Shown piece after piece: positions 44,263 to 56,850 of a DNA stretch of 64,000 nucleotides. The notes beneath the pieces are model-generated. The model did no database searches. It was not told where the DNA came from and worked only from the letters and a program-made list of their open reading frames with translations. The stretch is from Cinnamomum chago (lineage: Eukaryota > Streptophyta > Magnoliopsida > Laurales > Lauraceae), in contig CP142452.1 in the NCBI GenBank assembly GCA_038049695.1, positions 48,318,501-48,382,500 on the forward strand, in the 5' to 3' direction. The translations under genes were made by a program, and so were the position numbers. Within the stretch, counting starts at the first letter, position 1; every line of letters begins with the position of its first letter.

Positions 44263-46066
44263 TCTCCATGTGAAATCATGACCCCATGATGTGTTAATAT
44301 TAATCCTAACTTCATTAAGGGCATGGTGGCACCCTTTTAGATACTGTTTAGTGCATGATAGGTGTGCAGGAATTTTTTCCAGGTTGCTGTTTTTTTTTCA
44401 GTATACTGTTTAGTGCGTGATAGGTGTGCAGGAATTTTTCCAGGTTGCTGGAATTTTTTTTTTCAGTATACTGTTTAGTGCATGATAGGCGTGCAGAATT
44501 TTTCCAGGTTACTGGAATTTTTTCAGAATACAGTATAGTACTGTACACTGAATTTTGAATGCACTAACCTCTTTGTATGAAGCCATATATGCATCCTTGA
44601 TGGTTCGTATGAATGTTGTATGGATTTGGATGTGTTATTATTTATTGGAAAATGTAATTTCAAATTATTTTTCCATCTAGATTTGATGTAGCTTTCTTGA
44701 AAAGCATAGGGTCTTCCAATGTAATTTTTGGTTTTGTTTTTCATGGTTTGCTTGTATGTAAATTTATTTTTATATCATCAAGCAAGAGAAGAAAGCTCCT
44801 AAGATTGCATGGTTGCAAGTAAAGGGGATCCTTGGTGATAGAGGAGACAAGGCTTCTTGGTGCAAGAGGAGATCTAATCTTGATGTCCTAGTTCGATAAG
44901 GATTTGAAGTCCTAAGAGCAGGGAGCCATCAAGGATTGCATTATTTTTATTGCTTTATATAATTACTATAGTTGCTATGATTTTCACCTAGTAACATGGC
45001 CACCACTAGGTTTTTAAAATTGGGTCTTTTTCTATATTAGATTAGATTTGTTTGGCTAATTGATTTTAAATGGCACTTAGACCAGCACCTTTCTTTGTCT
45101 AAGATTTAAAACTGGCTAGGGTTTAGTTTATCTTGGTACCCTTGTTTTCCAAAAGAGGCCAAAACTAAAATCTAATAAGTTGTTACCTTAGTGGGCCTAT
45201 AACCCACAGGTCCAAGGATCTTTACTCAATATGTTTTAAAGCAAAGGTTATTTATTTTTGAGATGACTTAAGCAATTGAGTCATGAAAATTGTTAACTAA
45301 GTTTGCTAGATTTAAACAGGGTTTGAGTAACGATGTTAAGGTCAAAAGTGTTTTAAAACCCTAGTGATAAATAATCAAGTGGGAGAGGGGTTTGGAAAAA
45401 CCCCACGGCCTTCCTTTTTCGGTTCATGCTATCTCAATAAAGTGTTAGTGGGAACGGCCACCCCTTCGGTGGAGTTCTTTACTAAAGATCACTTCAAGGG
45501 GTTAGTAGGTGAACTCATGTGAATATTCATAATGAGGTGTTAGTGGGAGCGGCCACCCCTACGGTGGAGTTCTTTACTAAAGATCACTTTTATAGAATGT
45601 CGATGAAGTGTTAGTAGGAGCGGCCATCCCTTCGGTGGAGCTTTTTACTAAAGTTCACTCCAAGAGTTGATTAAAGTTACTTCCCTTCGAAGGACTCAAG
45701 TCATAGACATTCTGGGAAATTTCATAAGAGATGGTAACACACTTGACACAAGACGGTAATAACCTTTCCCTAGGAGTTAGTGTTATTTGTCATATGAGGC
45801 CAAACCAATCAGTGATTGGACTGTCACTGGATATGCTCAATCCAGATAGTGATAATCCAAATAAGCAAGGCTTTACTCAACGAGACTATAGACTCGGCCA
45901 TCCTTTCGATGGAGGGTCTATGAGGAGGTTAAGACACTGATACATTATGATAAGGGTTAATAATGTAAATAGTTAGCAGTGCTTGTTTTTCCTTTTATTA
46001 CAAGCACCATATACATGTTACATATATACTGCCTGTCTAATTATGAACCGTTATATATCCAGAGAG
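44263..46066 (+). other. Copia untranslated leader with two small tandem arrays
   Basis: 1.8 kb between the primer site and gag. About 44341-44535 holds three ~63 bp units (ATACTGTTTAGTGCATGATA...CAGGTTGCTG). About 45435-45690 holds three units spaced ~70-95 bp with GCGGCCACCCCTTCGGTGGA followed by CTTTACTAAAGATCAC. A fourth partial copy of the CGGCCATCC...TCGATGGA core is at 45896. The remainder is unique and non-coding as far as I can see. Confidence 0.65.
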
Positions 46067-46511
46067 ATGACCAGGGGTTCTTTTAGCCCGTTGATGAGTA
46101 TTTTACGTGAGAACAAACTTACTGGTCCGAACTACGTGGACTGGAAAAGAAATCTTGACATAGTACTTACTGCAGAGGAGTACAAGTATGTCTTGACGGA
46201 ACCCTGTCCTGCAATTAATGATAATTCTATAGATGACCAGCAAGAGGCTGAAAGGAAATGGAAGAAAGCGAATAGCATGGCTAAATGCTACATGCTTGCT
46301 TCCATGTCCAACGTGTTGCAAACACAGCACGAGCATATGGACACAGCTTCTGACATCTTGTTGTCCTTGTCTGAGATGTTCGCAGACAAAAGCAGGCCAG
46401 CTAGGCAAGCTGCTATAAGGACAATCAGGAACACTAGGATGGTCGAGGGAACACCTGTCAGAGAGCATATGCTCAAGATGATGGATTGCTTCAATGTGGC
46501 TGAGATCCTAG
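46067..46511 (+). pseudogene. gag: Copia gag, N-terminal part
   Basis: Starts at ATG 46067 (MTRGSFSPLMSILRENKLTG), although the frame is open from 45983. It contains the Copia gag signatures NYVDWKRNLDIVLTAEEYKYVL, ARCY-like AKCYMLASMSNVLQ, a TASDILLSLSEMFADKSR segment and REHMLKMMDCF. It would encode the capsid. It is cut at 46511 by an inverted solo LTR of the same family and resumes in frame at 48542, after one CCTAG copy. Confidence 0.85.
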
Positions 46512-48536
46512 TGAAAGTTAGTGTGAATCAGATCTGAACTCCTTTTAAGAAGAGAGTTCTATAGCTGGTATTTTTAAAACTTTTAACTAGGATCAAAATT
46601 AGAAAGCAAACCAGCCATGTAAATCACACAATAACACCATGCAATCATGATCAACTTGTGTGTAAACAAATAAGATACAAAGGAGAACATATACCTGATG
46701 TTCTTGGGTTGAAAAACTTCTGAAATCTGAACTTTAAGATCAGATTCTTTAGACTGCAACTTTCAGCAACCTTGCTGGAATTTCTCTGCAGCAGGTTCCC
46801 TTCTAGTCTTCTCCTCTATTCCTCTTTCTCCAATCTGATTGGCTAGTGTTGGTGGGAACAAACTAGACTTCCCTCTAATTGTCTTTGCTTGATCTGAAGT
46901 AAGAACTCAGATCTGATGTGGGTTTTCTGCAGGAAGAAAACAAGGACCAGCAAGAGGAAATCTGATGTGCAATGGACGTCCAAGGGTGTGAGTGCTGCCC
47001 CTCTTTCTTGTTTCCAATCTCTTGCACAACCAAGAGAGATTTTCTCTCCTTCTTCCCTCAATAATAATGCACGCCCAAAGGGGGAACCACCAGCAATATA
47101 TAATGCTGATATCTTGGAGAGAAAGTATCTTGAAAGAACTAGGAAACCAAGGAGAAAAAATAGGAACTTTCCAAAAAGGAAAACACACTCCATCATGGAC
47201 GTCCAGCCCTCTTTCCTTTTCTATTTAGTTTCTAAATTGAATTAGAAAGCTACTAAACTTTAGGAAAACTTGCACAAAAAAGAACTCCTTCCAAGTAATG
47301 GGACCTGCACAAACTTGGGACCCACAAACTAGGGACCACATTGGCTAGCCCACACTTACTATGGCCCATGTACCAAATAATTTATCTAGAGTTGTAATTC
47401 ATGTATACCATCATGGGCCTATTTGAATTTACACTCAAAATTATTTCTCCACACATTTAAACAATTTAGGAAACCTTGCCAATCTAGGAAAGTGGCTAGA
47501 GAAGGGACCAAAAGACATATTTGCCCTTGGCTTCCAAAATGACCAAAATGTCCATGCTAACCCCATAGCAACACTAGGATCATCTTAACCTTAACTCATT
47601 CCACTAGAGAGTTATGGTTGCACTCCAAGGACAAATATTAAATTGCAAATAAAGCTCATCATAAATAGACAATTGTCTTTGACCTACCAAGTACAATGAC
47701 CATAATTCCCCTCTATGTAACATCCATAATCAAGTAGGTTAACCGATGTACTATCCACCTTCTTGATTACATCTCAACCTTAGAACTTCATACCCTTGAC
47801 TTAATCATCATCCGGATATCATTCTCTTGATCCAGGGAGCGACCCACAAGTTCAATATCCATATGGAACATCCATATACTAAGATCTTAGATTCTGATGA
47901 TTAATCGGATAATTCTAAGGGGATGATCATTCCATCACATGATGGCATAGATTCCATATTGCATTTGTACGTCCCAACTAATCAAGCCCGAGCACCCAAA
48001 ACACAGAGCTGTTGACCCATGAACAGGATCTCACCCATAGTGAATTAAAGCACAAGAACTTGACTTCGTCAGTTCATCGACAAATGCTCAAGATTAAGAG
48101 CACTGGTCACTCAGTAGCAAGAGGTGATTTGATCTCTCTCTGTGATAGTACTATATTAGAGATCACACCTACAGGTGGTCCTGTTCAATGCATGACACAT
48201 GCACTAATGAGATAAATCCGGAAAAGCCTCCCGTGACTTAGGTAAGTCACCCTGAATACAGGAGAGTATCTCATTATAACTTATACCAAGATGAAGTGCC
48301 CAACTCCATCTCTCAGTTATGAACAAGTTTATTGTTTCAAGTGTCCATGACTCAGACCTAACTGTGTGTAGCCACTACACACCTAAGTCATTACTAGAAA
48401 ACAATGGGCCTTACACAACCATACATATACACAAGTATTAAGGGAAAGATGTCATTCCATTAAATAACCAATAAATATCTAGTTACAGAGATGTGAGTGC
48501 AGTCAGTGGGCTTTAGGGCATACACCAATCCCAACA
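46512..48536 (-). mobile_element. Inverted solo LTR of the same Copia family inside its gag
   Basis: 2025 bp on the minus strand: the plus-strand left end reads TGAAAGTTAG and the right end ACCAATCCCAACA. It is flanked by CCTAG at 46507-46511 and 48537-48541. It matches the 13638 solo LTR in reverse; for example minus-strand TGTTGGGATTGGTGTATGCC is the shared start. Open frames at 46843-47245 and 48012-48215 are inside it, and the latter equals the reverse of one at 13959. Removing the LTR rejoins gag in frame. Confidence 0.93.
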
Positions 48537-48541
48537 CCTAG

Positions 48542-48930
48542 GGGCTGAGATTGATGCAGAGAGTCAAACTGATATGATTCTCGAAACTCTGCCGGACTCT
48601 TTCAACCAATTCAAGCTCAATTTCAGTATGAGCAAGATGGACATGACTTTACCAGAGTTAATGAAAGAACTCCAGGCGGCAGAGGCTATCATGAAGCCCA
48701 AAGCCCAAGCTCACTTTTTCCAGTCTTCCTCTAAATTGAACCCGAAAGGGAAGAAATTCAGGAAGAAGCAGGATAAGGGAAAGGGACAGAAAAAGGGCAA
48801 TGCTGGTAAAAAGAAGGACAAGGGTGCAGGTGAAAAGCCCAAAGGTAAATGCTTCAAGTGCGGCCTTAAAGGTCACTAGAAGAAAGATTGTCCCAAGTTC
48901 CTGGCCTCTGCTAAGAAAGGTATATCTCTT
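48542..48930 (+). pseudogene. gag: Copia gag, C-terminal part with zinc knuckle
   Basis: Continues gag with GAEIDAESQTDMILETLPDS and NQFKLNFSMSKMDMTLPELMKELQAAEAI, then a Lys-rich stretch and the knuckle CFKCGLKGH. At 48877-48879 a TAG replaces the codon expected to be Trp (TGG), just before KKDC, the last Cys of the CCHC motif. The frame continues unchanged afterwards. The stop fits a single G-to-A transition. Confidence 0.82.
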
Positions 48931-49674
48931 TCCTACTACATTGAAACCTGTTTTGTGGTTGATTCTACTGATTCATGGATAGTAGACTCTGGAGCCACTA
49001 ATCATATCTGCAACTCATTGCAGGGGTTTCAGATAATGCAGAAGCTTAAGAAAGGAGAGTTAGCCCTCAGAGTTGGAACTGGAACCAAAGTTTAGGCAGA
49101 TGCAGTGGGAGATGTTACCTTACATTTCTTAAACAATAGGATATTGGTTTTAAATAATGTTCTCTATGTTCCGGACATGAGGAAGAATTTAATGTCAGTT
49201 TCCAGTCTTATTGAATATAATTATTCAGTTGCTTTCCATTTTGGTGTTGATATCAGTAGAGATGGAAATGTTATATGTTCCGGTAGAATGCATAACAACT
49301 TATTTTACATATATCCTATTGCTCCCACACTGCATAATGTACAACTAGAAAGCTCAACTTCCCTTAAGAGGAAGGTATATTCAACCAATGACACTTTTCT
49401 TTGGCACTTGAGTTTGGGTCATATTAACCTAAAACAGATTCAGAGGTTGGTAGAGGATGGGCCCTTGAGTTCATTAGATCTCGAACCATTGCCTCAGTGC
49501 GAATCTTGTCTCAAGGGAAAGATGACCAAAAGGTCGTTCTCTTCAAAGGGACTGAGGTTGAAGGAATTGTTAGAATTGGTTCACACTGATGTGTGTGGTC
49601 CTATGAGCAAACCAGCTCGAGGAGGTTATGAGTATTTCATCACTTTTACTGATGATTACTCTAGGTATGGATAG
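48931..49674 (+). pseudogene. pol: Copia protease and integrase N-terminus
   Basis: WIVDSGATNHICNS gives the protease active site (DSG). A TAG at 49093-49095, probably CAG before mutation, interrupts it, and VLNNVLYVPDMRKNLMSVSSL follows. The GAG-pre-integrase block LWHLSLGHINLKQIQRL and CESCLKGKMTKRSF give the H..C.C zinc site. The integrase core starts at LVHTDVCGPM (first catalytic Asp), reaches YFITFTDDYSRYG and hits TAG at 49672-49674 where Trp is expected. Confidence 0.82.
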
Positions 49675-50590
49675 GTGTACTTAATGCGACGCAAGTCTGA
49701 GTCCTTTGATAAATTCAAGCAATTTAAGGCTGAGGCGGAGCTACAATTAGGTAAACATATCAAAGCCCTTCGATCTGATCGAGGTGGTGAGTACCTCCTG
49801 GGTGAGTTCAAAGAGTACCTCACACAACATGGGATTGTGTCTTAGTTGACTGCACCGGGTACACCCCAACAAAATGGTGTAGCAGAGAGAGGAAATCGTA
49901 CCCTTCTTGATATGGTAAGGTCAATGATGAGTCATGCAACCCTACCCATATTTTTTTGGGGATATGCCCTAGAAGCAGCATCATACATTTTGAATCTGGT
50001 CCCTTCTAAATCAGTGCCTAGGACACCGCAAGAAATATGGACAGGTCGAAAACCTAGTTTAAGACATATCCACATTTGGGGTTGTCCAGCCTATGTACTG
50101 AATGATAAAGCTACTAAGCTGGAACCAAGATCAGAAATGTGTTATTTCATTGGGTATCCTAAGGGAACAAGAGGTGGCATCTTTTATCATCCAAAGGAGC
50201 AGAAAGTACTTATCAGCACTCATGCTAGATACTTGGAGGATGATTGCATGATGCACCAAGAGCTAAGTTGTAAAGAAACTCTTGAGGAGATTCTTCCGGG
50301 ATCTCCTGCAACACCTGTACCAGATCCTAAGGCGGTAGATGAACAGGATATTCCTTTTAACACTCCGGAGCCTCATCGTAGTGGGAGAATTCCTAGACAG
50401 CCAGACAGATATCTAGGAGTGTCTTTTAAGACAGACTCCGAGGATCTGGTTGAGGATCCTGCTAGTTACGATGAAGCAGTAACGGATACGGATGCTGACA
50501 TGTGGCAGCAAGCAATGAAGTCTGAATTGGATTCTTTGTATTCCAATCAGGTCTGGGATCTTGTAGATGCACCTGAAGGAATTAAAACCC
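49675..50590 (+). pseudogene. pol: Copia integrase C-terminal part and IN-RT linker
   Basis: Same frame: ALRSDRGGEYL holds the second catalytic Asp. TAG at 49843-49845 (expected CAG) follows, then TAPGTPQQNGVAERGNRTLLDMVRSMM with the catalytic Glu. FIGYPKGTRGGIFY and HRSGRIPRQPDRYLG mark the linker, and AMKSELDSLYSNQVWDL starts the RT domain. Near 50581-50590 an extra A in AAAA shifts the frame; RT continues in the next frame. Confidence 0.82.
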
Positions 50591-51516
50591 ATAGGGTGCA
50601 AGTGGATCTACAAGAGGAAGAGAGGAGTGGATGGGAAGGTTGAGACCTTCAAAGCGAGACTGGTGGCGAAAGGATATACTCAGAAAGAGGGTATCGATTA
50701 TGAGGAAACCTTCTCGCCAGTGGCCATGCTCAAGTCCATAAGGATTCTCTTCGCCATCGTATGTCATTATGACTACGAGATATGGCAGATGGACGTCAAG
50801 ACAGTTTTTCTTAACGGAAGTCTTAACGAATGCATCTATATGATGCAACCAGAGGGCTTCATTGCCAGTGGCCAAGATAACATGGTTTGTAAGCTTAAAA
50901 AGTCCATTTATGGACTTAAGCAAGCATCTAGAGCATGGAACATCAAGTTTAATCATGCAGTCAAATCTTTTGGCTTTGATCAAAATGTTGATGAACCATG
51001 TGTGTATAAGAAAGGAAATGGAAAAGCAGTTGCATTTTTGGTTCTGTATGTGGATGACATTTTGGTCATTGGAAATGATGTAGGTATGTTGTCATCCACT
51101 AAGGTTTGGTTATCATCTCAATTTCAGAAGAAGGATTTGGGTGAGGCGAGCTATGTTTTAGGGATCAAGCTTTTGCGAGATCGCAATAATAAAATACTAG
51201 CCTTATCTCAATCTTCATATATTGAGAAGATTTTGGTCAAGTTTAACATGCATGACTCCAAGAAGGGTTTATTACCCTCTAGACATGGAGTACCACTATC
51301 TCGAGATCAATGTCCTAAGACACCTGAGGAGATAGAAAACATGAGGAGAGTTCCATATGCATCAGCTGTTGGAAGCCTCATGTATGCAATGTTATGTACT
51401 ATACCCGATATTTGCTTTGCTATTAGCATGGTTAGCAGATATCAATCAAACCCTGGACCTGTGCACTGGACAGCTGTTAAGCATATATTCAAGTACCTTC
51501 GGAGAACGAAAGATTA
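50567..51516 (+). pseudogene. pol: Copia reverse transcriptase, truncated in RNase H
   Basis: From about 50585 the frame reads KPIGCKWIYKRKRG, VARLVAKGYTQ-like ARLVAKGYTQKEGIDYEETFSPVA, and WQMDVKTVFLNGSLNECIYM (first catalytic Asp). SIYGLKQASRAWN and LVLYVDDILVIGND (YVDD) follow, then YASAVGSLMYAMLCTIPDICFAI. It ends in KHIFKYLRRTKDY at 51516, where the minus-strand Tekay-like LTR enters. The remaining residues to the stop at 51571 are LTR sequence. RNase H and the 3' LTR of this element are not in the window. Confidence 0.88.
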
Positions 51517-53846
51517 TGTCGCGACCCCGGACCGGGCCCCCGAAGGAATTGATCCGGAGTCGGGACGTTAGTGGTGATGATGATCCACATCACATCTGTT
51601 TAATAGTAATATACATTTATTTAATTTCCCACAGGTGTCCGCGGTGAGGATATCACAACCATCAATGAACATTTCTTTTAAGTGTGGAAGCATGTAGCAA
51701 ATCAAATAGTCAGACTATCTTTAGTCATGAAAGCATTAACATCAAGTATCAAAAATTGTATCAGAATGAGCAATGAACTATAACATGTTTCCCAAAAGTA
51801 GTTAAAGTTTAACAAAAGATCACTTATTTACATTCTCCAAAATTAGAGGCCAACAAAGGCTGATATGAACAAAACAATAACCCAAAGAATGGTTAAACAG
51901 TTTTCCTCAAAATGTTACGCCTCTCTTAGCAACCCGATATCTCATTGACATCGTTGGCACGCCACTCGACTAGAGGTTGCGGTTCACCTACCGCCTCCTC
52001 CGATTCCTCCTCAAGGTAGCCAGCAACGGGACCTGAGTACGTAAGCAAATGGGTCAGACACGACAGTCTGGCAAGAGAATGAAAGGTACAACAACATATA
52101 ATAATAAAGGAAATACCTTGAAAAGCATAGAAATCTGTTTCAACAAGAACTCTCATAGAGTAGATAAATCAATGGTTAGAAAACAGGTAATTAAGATAAA
52201 ACATATCAGGTAACCAAGGAATCGGAAACTAACAAGATGGCAATCACATAAAGCTAAGTCCTCTGTCACGAAAGTGACTACAGTATAGCGGGACGTTAAT
52301 CTCAGTCACACAAGGTGAGGAGATTCAACGCAAATCATATATACAATATAAATATACGGGACGGGACTACGGTAGCGAACCGGGTATCGGGATCCTAACT
52401 GCAGCTGGCGGGACGGGAGAGGGATCTCCAAGTCGGTGGATCAAACCGATAAGGTATCCAAGCTTAGTGATGCCGACTCATAGGTCAAATGACAAATCGA
52501 GACATATGCAAGTAAATCAAGTACAATAAATAAACGAGCAAGACGGGGGTGCTCAAGGGCACATTGTCGTTTCAAGTCGGGTAATACATCTCGAGACAAA
52601 TAACTGTTACTAGTGTAACTATCATGCTTTCGGGAAAACAAATCATATAGTATAATCTTGGAATGAAGTGAAACACTGAACTATAACAATCTCGGGTAAA
52701 AATACTGGTTTCAAGATCTATTTAAGTGAATAGGGGTCCCGTATGTCAATAATAATAAGACTTGGTACTCTTCGAGTTTGAAGACATTCCGGGCTCCTTA
52801 TGCACCTTGAAGTTTCAAAACTTTCAATGAAATCTTTGTGATATGGTTTCTTCCTCAAATGGCCTCATACAATGCTTAATAAATCTCCTTGACATAGAGG
52901 GGTTCCCAGAGAATAGACCCAACCATTGAAATAGTTGAACATTGTCCCAAACATAGCCTATGCCAGACGAACCGAATCGTTTGAGCGAACCGGAGAGTTC
53001 GCTCGAGCGAGGCGCTCTCTGGAACGGCTGTCTGGGTGGGTTCGCTCGAGCGAAGTTGAGGTCGCTCGAACGAACTCATTGGGTCGAGCGAATATTTAAA
53101 TGCGTTCGAACGAACAACTCTCTGGAATGAGTTCTGGGATGTCCGCTCGAGCGACCAGGCTACTGGAATGCTCCGAACCCTTTCCTGGACAGGTCGCTCG
53201 AGCGAAGTGTCATGGTCGCTCAAGCGAACTGTCCAGAACCTGAATTCGGACCAACTCAGCTCAACAATAACTCTTCCTTTTTACAACCCCTTCTTAACCA
53301 CTTTCATACATTAAATGAGGAGTATAAATCTCCATTCAAATGACCTCAAATCTCCAACCACATCCATCACATTCTCCTCCATCCATATCACATTCCATAC
53401 AAGCAAAGAGGAGAAGGAAACCATTTCACACAATATACATATTCAAGACAAAACAAGAAAATATTAATTGCTATGAGCTAACATGTCTTTATGACCATAA
53501 ATGCATCCTTTAATACTCCATCAAGAACATTTATTTCAACCATAAACATATTAATGAAAATATGAAAATCCATAAATGCTTCACCAACCATTTAAAACTT
53601 AAAACACCCAATCATTCACTTGCCTTATGTCCAAGCTAGCCAAAAATCAAGCCTCTATCACTTCTTAAGCTCACTTCCAAGCTACAATCACAAACCCCCA
53701 AAACAACCCTAAAATGGGTTACACAAAGAATGAAATTGAAAGAGCTAGCCATAATGCACATGGAGCTCATCAAGGGCTAGGAGACAACAAATCTAGAAGA
53801 TGAAAGGGATTACTTACTTGCAAGGTCCTCTAATGGCAATGGTAAG
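51517..53846 (-). mobile_element. Tekay-like LTR, minus strand, 3' portion (copy A)
   Basis: The plus-strand left end TGTCGCGACCCCGGACCGGG is the reverse of the CCGGGGTCGCGACA end at 11551. The target flank is GATTA (51512-51516). It runs about 2.3 kb and is then interrupted at 53847 by another LTR of the same family, in the segment GCAATGGTAAG. The first ~0.7 kb (in LTR sense) is missing and not found after copy B. A palindrome cluster is at about 52975-53230. Confidence 0.8.
52975..53230. repeat. TCGCTCGAGCGA palindrome cluster (copy A)
   Basis: About nine perfect or near-perfect CGCTCGAGCG/TCGAACGA-type sites occur in 255 bp. Four read TTCGCTCGAGCGA or GTCGCTCGAGCGA with at most one mismatch. 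The equivalent cluster in copy B is at 55280-55550. Confidence 0.75.
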
Positions 53847-56800
53847 TGTCGCGACCCCGGACCGGGAAATCCCGAGGGACCGATCCGGAGTCGGGACTAA
53901 GTGAACATCAACAGTTTATGTAAAACAGACATACATTTAATTTCCCACAGGCGTCCGCGGTGAGGATATCACAACCATCAAGGAACATTTCGGTTAAGTG
54001 CGGAAGCGTGTAGCAAATCAAATAGTCAAATCATCCTTGGTCATCGAGACAATAACACAAGTCTAAAATACTGTATCAGAATGAGCAATGATCTAAAGTA
54101 AGTTAAAGTTGTTACAAATAGCATTTAATTACATTCCCCAAAATTAGAGGCCAACAAAGGCCAATATAAAAAAAAAACCCAAAAGAATGGTTAAATAGTT
54201 CTCCTTAAAATGTACGCGTCTCGTAGCAACCCGATGTCTATATGACATCGTTAGCACGCCACTCGACTAGAGGTTGCGGCTCACCTACCGCCTCCTCCTC
54301 AAGGTAGCCGGCAACGGGACCTGAGTACCAAAGCAAAGGATCAGACACGACGGTCTGGCAAGAGAATGAAAAGATACAACAACATGTAATAGATGAAATA
54401 TCTTGAAAAGCGTAGAAATCTGATTAAACAAGAACTTTCATAAGTAAATAGATCATTTGCTAGAAAACAAGGAAATAAGATAAAACATATGAGGTAACCA
54501 AGGGATCGGGAATTCACAAGATGGCAATCACTTAAAGCTAAGTCCTCTGTCACTAAAGTGACAACAATATCACGGGATGTTGATCTCAGTCACACAAGGT
54601 GAGGAGATTCAACGCAAATCATATATACAATATAAATATACGGGACGGGACCACGGTAATGAACCGGGTATCGGGACGGGGCCAAGGTAATAGACCAAGC
54701 ATCGGGATCCAAACTGCAGTTGGCGGGACGGGAGAGGGATCTCCAAGTCGGTGGATCAAACCGACAAGGTATCCAAGCTTAGTGATGCCGACTCATAGGT
54801 TAAATATCAAATCGAGACTTATGCAAGTAAATCGAGTACAATATATAAACGAGTAAGACGGGGTGCTCAAGGGCACATTTTCGTTCCAAGTCGGATAATA
54901 TATCTCGGGAAAAATCACTGTTACTAGTGTAACTATCATGCTTTCGGGAAAACACATCATGTAAGGTAAATCTTGGAATGAAGTGAAACAATGAACTATA
55001 ACAATTTCGGGTAAAATACTGGTTTCAAGATCTATTTAGTGTATAGGGGTCCCGTATGTCGGTTAATAATAAAGACCTGGTACTCCTTGAGTTAGAAGAC
55101 ATTCCGGGCTCCTTATACACCTTGAAGTTTCAAAACTTCGAATGAAATCTTTGTGAGATGGTTTCTTCATCCAATGGCCTCATACAATGCTTAATAAATC
55201 TCCTTGATATAGAGGGGTTCCCAGAGAATAGACCCCAACATTGAAATAGTTAAACATCGTCCCAAACATAGCCTTTGCCAGACGAACCGCATCGCTCGAG
55301 CGGACTGGATGGTTCGCTCGAGCGAGTCGCTCGCTGGATCGGTTGTCTGGGTGGGTTCGCTAGAGCGAATTTGAGGTCGCTTGAGCGAACTCATTGGGTC
55401 GAGCGATTATTTAAATGCATTCGACCGGACGACTCTCTGGAATGAGCTCTAGGATGTCCGCTCGAGCGAAAAATGGGTGCGCTCGAGCGACCAAGCTACT
55501 GGAATGCCCGAACTCTGTTCTGGACAGGTCGCTCGAGCGAATTGTCCAGAAACTGAATTCCGAACCAGTTCAGCTGTCCCCTTTCTCTTCCTTCTACAAT
55601 CTCTTTTTTAGCCACTTTCATACATCAAATAAGGAGTATAAATCTCCATTCAAATGACTTCAAATCCCCAACTACATCCATCCCATTCTCTTCCATCCAT
55701 ATCACATTCTATACAAGCAAAGAGAGGAGAGAACCATTTCACATAATATGCATATTCAAGGCAAAACAAGAAAACATTAATTGCTATGGACTACCACTTC
55801 TCTATGATCATAAATACATCATTAATACTCCATCAAGAACCTTTATTTCACAATGACAAAATAAATCAATAAAAGCATGGGAAGATCATTAATGTTTCAC
55901 CAACTATTTAAAACCCAAAATACACCAATCATTCACTTGCCTTATGTCTTCAAATCAAGTAAATCAAGCTCTAACAAGTCTTTCAAGTCAATGGTCCAAG
56001 CTACAAGGAAAAATCCCAAAATAAAACCCTAAAGAGTCAAAACAATGAAATAGCAAGGAAATCTTCCAATAATGAAGGTGGATCTTCTCAAGGGCTAGGA
56101 GATAACAAATCTAGAAGATGAAGGGGAATACTTACTTGCAAGGTCCTCTAATGGCAATGGTAGGCTCAAAGGAGGTCTTGTAATGGATGGTTTTCTCTAG
56201 CAATGGTGTCCAAAGAGAGCTATGGTGATGAGGAAGAAGGTGATGATCTCCACTACTCAAGTTGTGTGAGATTGTGGTGAGTTGGGTGATTGCAAGCAAG
56301 AGCAAGAAGAAGAAGGCAATGAACCCTAGGTTTTTCTCTCTTGTGCTGGAAAAAGGAAATGAGGAAGATGGGTTCACCATTTATAGCAAATGGGAATGGG
56401 TCCCACTACTTAAGACATTCAAGGGCTGAAATCACGTCTTTCGGAATCTCGGATGAATTCGACGAAGAAGGAAGAAATGATCGTCGAAATATCTAGTTTC
56501 CAAAAAGTATATGTTTCGCGGCTTTGGGAATATCAAGTTTTTGGGTACAGATTTTGTGTGCAATGACTGTTTTGCCCTCCAGGCCAGGAAATCGGGTTTC
56601 GGGATCTCAAACGAACACGGGATCAACATGAAAGTTGTAGGGAATAACAATACCAATAAAACGGGATTAAAATCATGAATGTAAAACCTCCGATAAATCC
56701 TCAAACATATGCAATGTCATGGAAAGGAACCCCCAAAGGGCCCTACTAGCTACCAAAGCATTTAAAGTAGCCCAAAACTAGAATCAGAGCTATTCCAAAC

Positions 56801-56850
56801 CCAACTTAGCCAAAATCACTAATCAAGCTTAGCACTAACACGCAACTTAG
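53847..56850 (-). mobile_element. Tekay-like LTR, minus strand, nearly full (copy B)
   Basis: Begins (plus strand) TGTCGCGACCCCGGACCGGG inside copy A, with left flank GTAAG (53842-53846). It runs 3.0 kb through the same blocks as copy A and past copy A's break point. It stops at CACGCAACTTAG, about 40 bp short of the LTR start expected from the 8425 LTR. There it meets a plus-strand LTR piece. A plus-strand CTCGAGCG cluster lies at 55280-55550. Confidence 0.8.

Noticed and set aside
46843..47245. Overlapping frames of about 78-117 codons on both strands
   Set aside because: Inside the inverted Copia solo LTR; no homology recognised.
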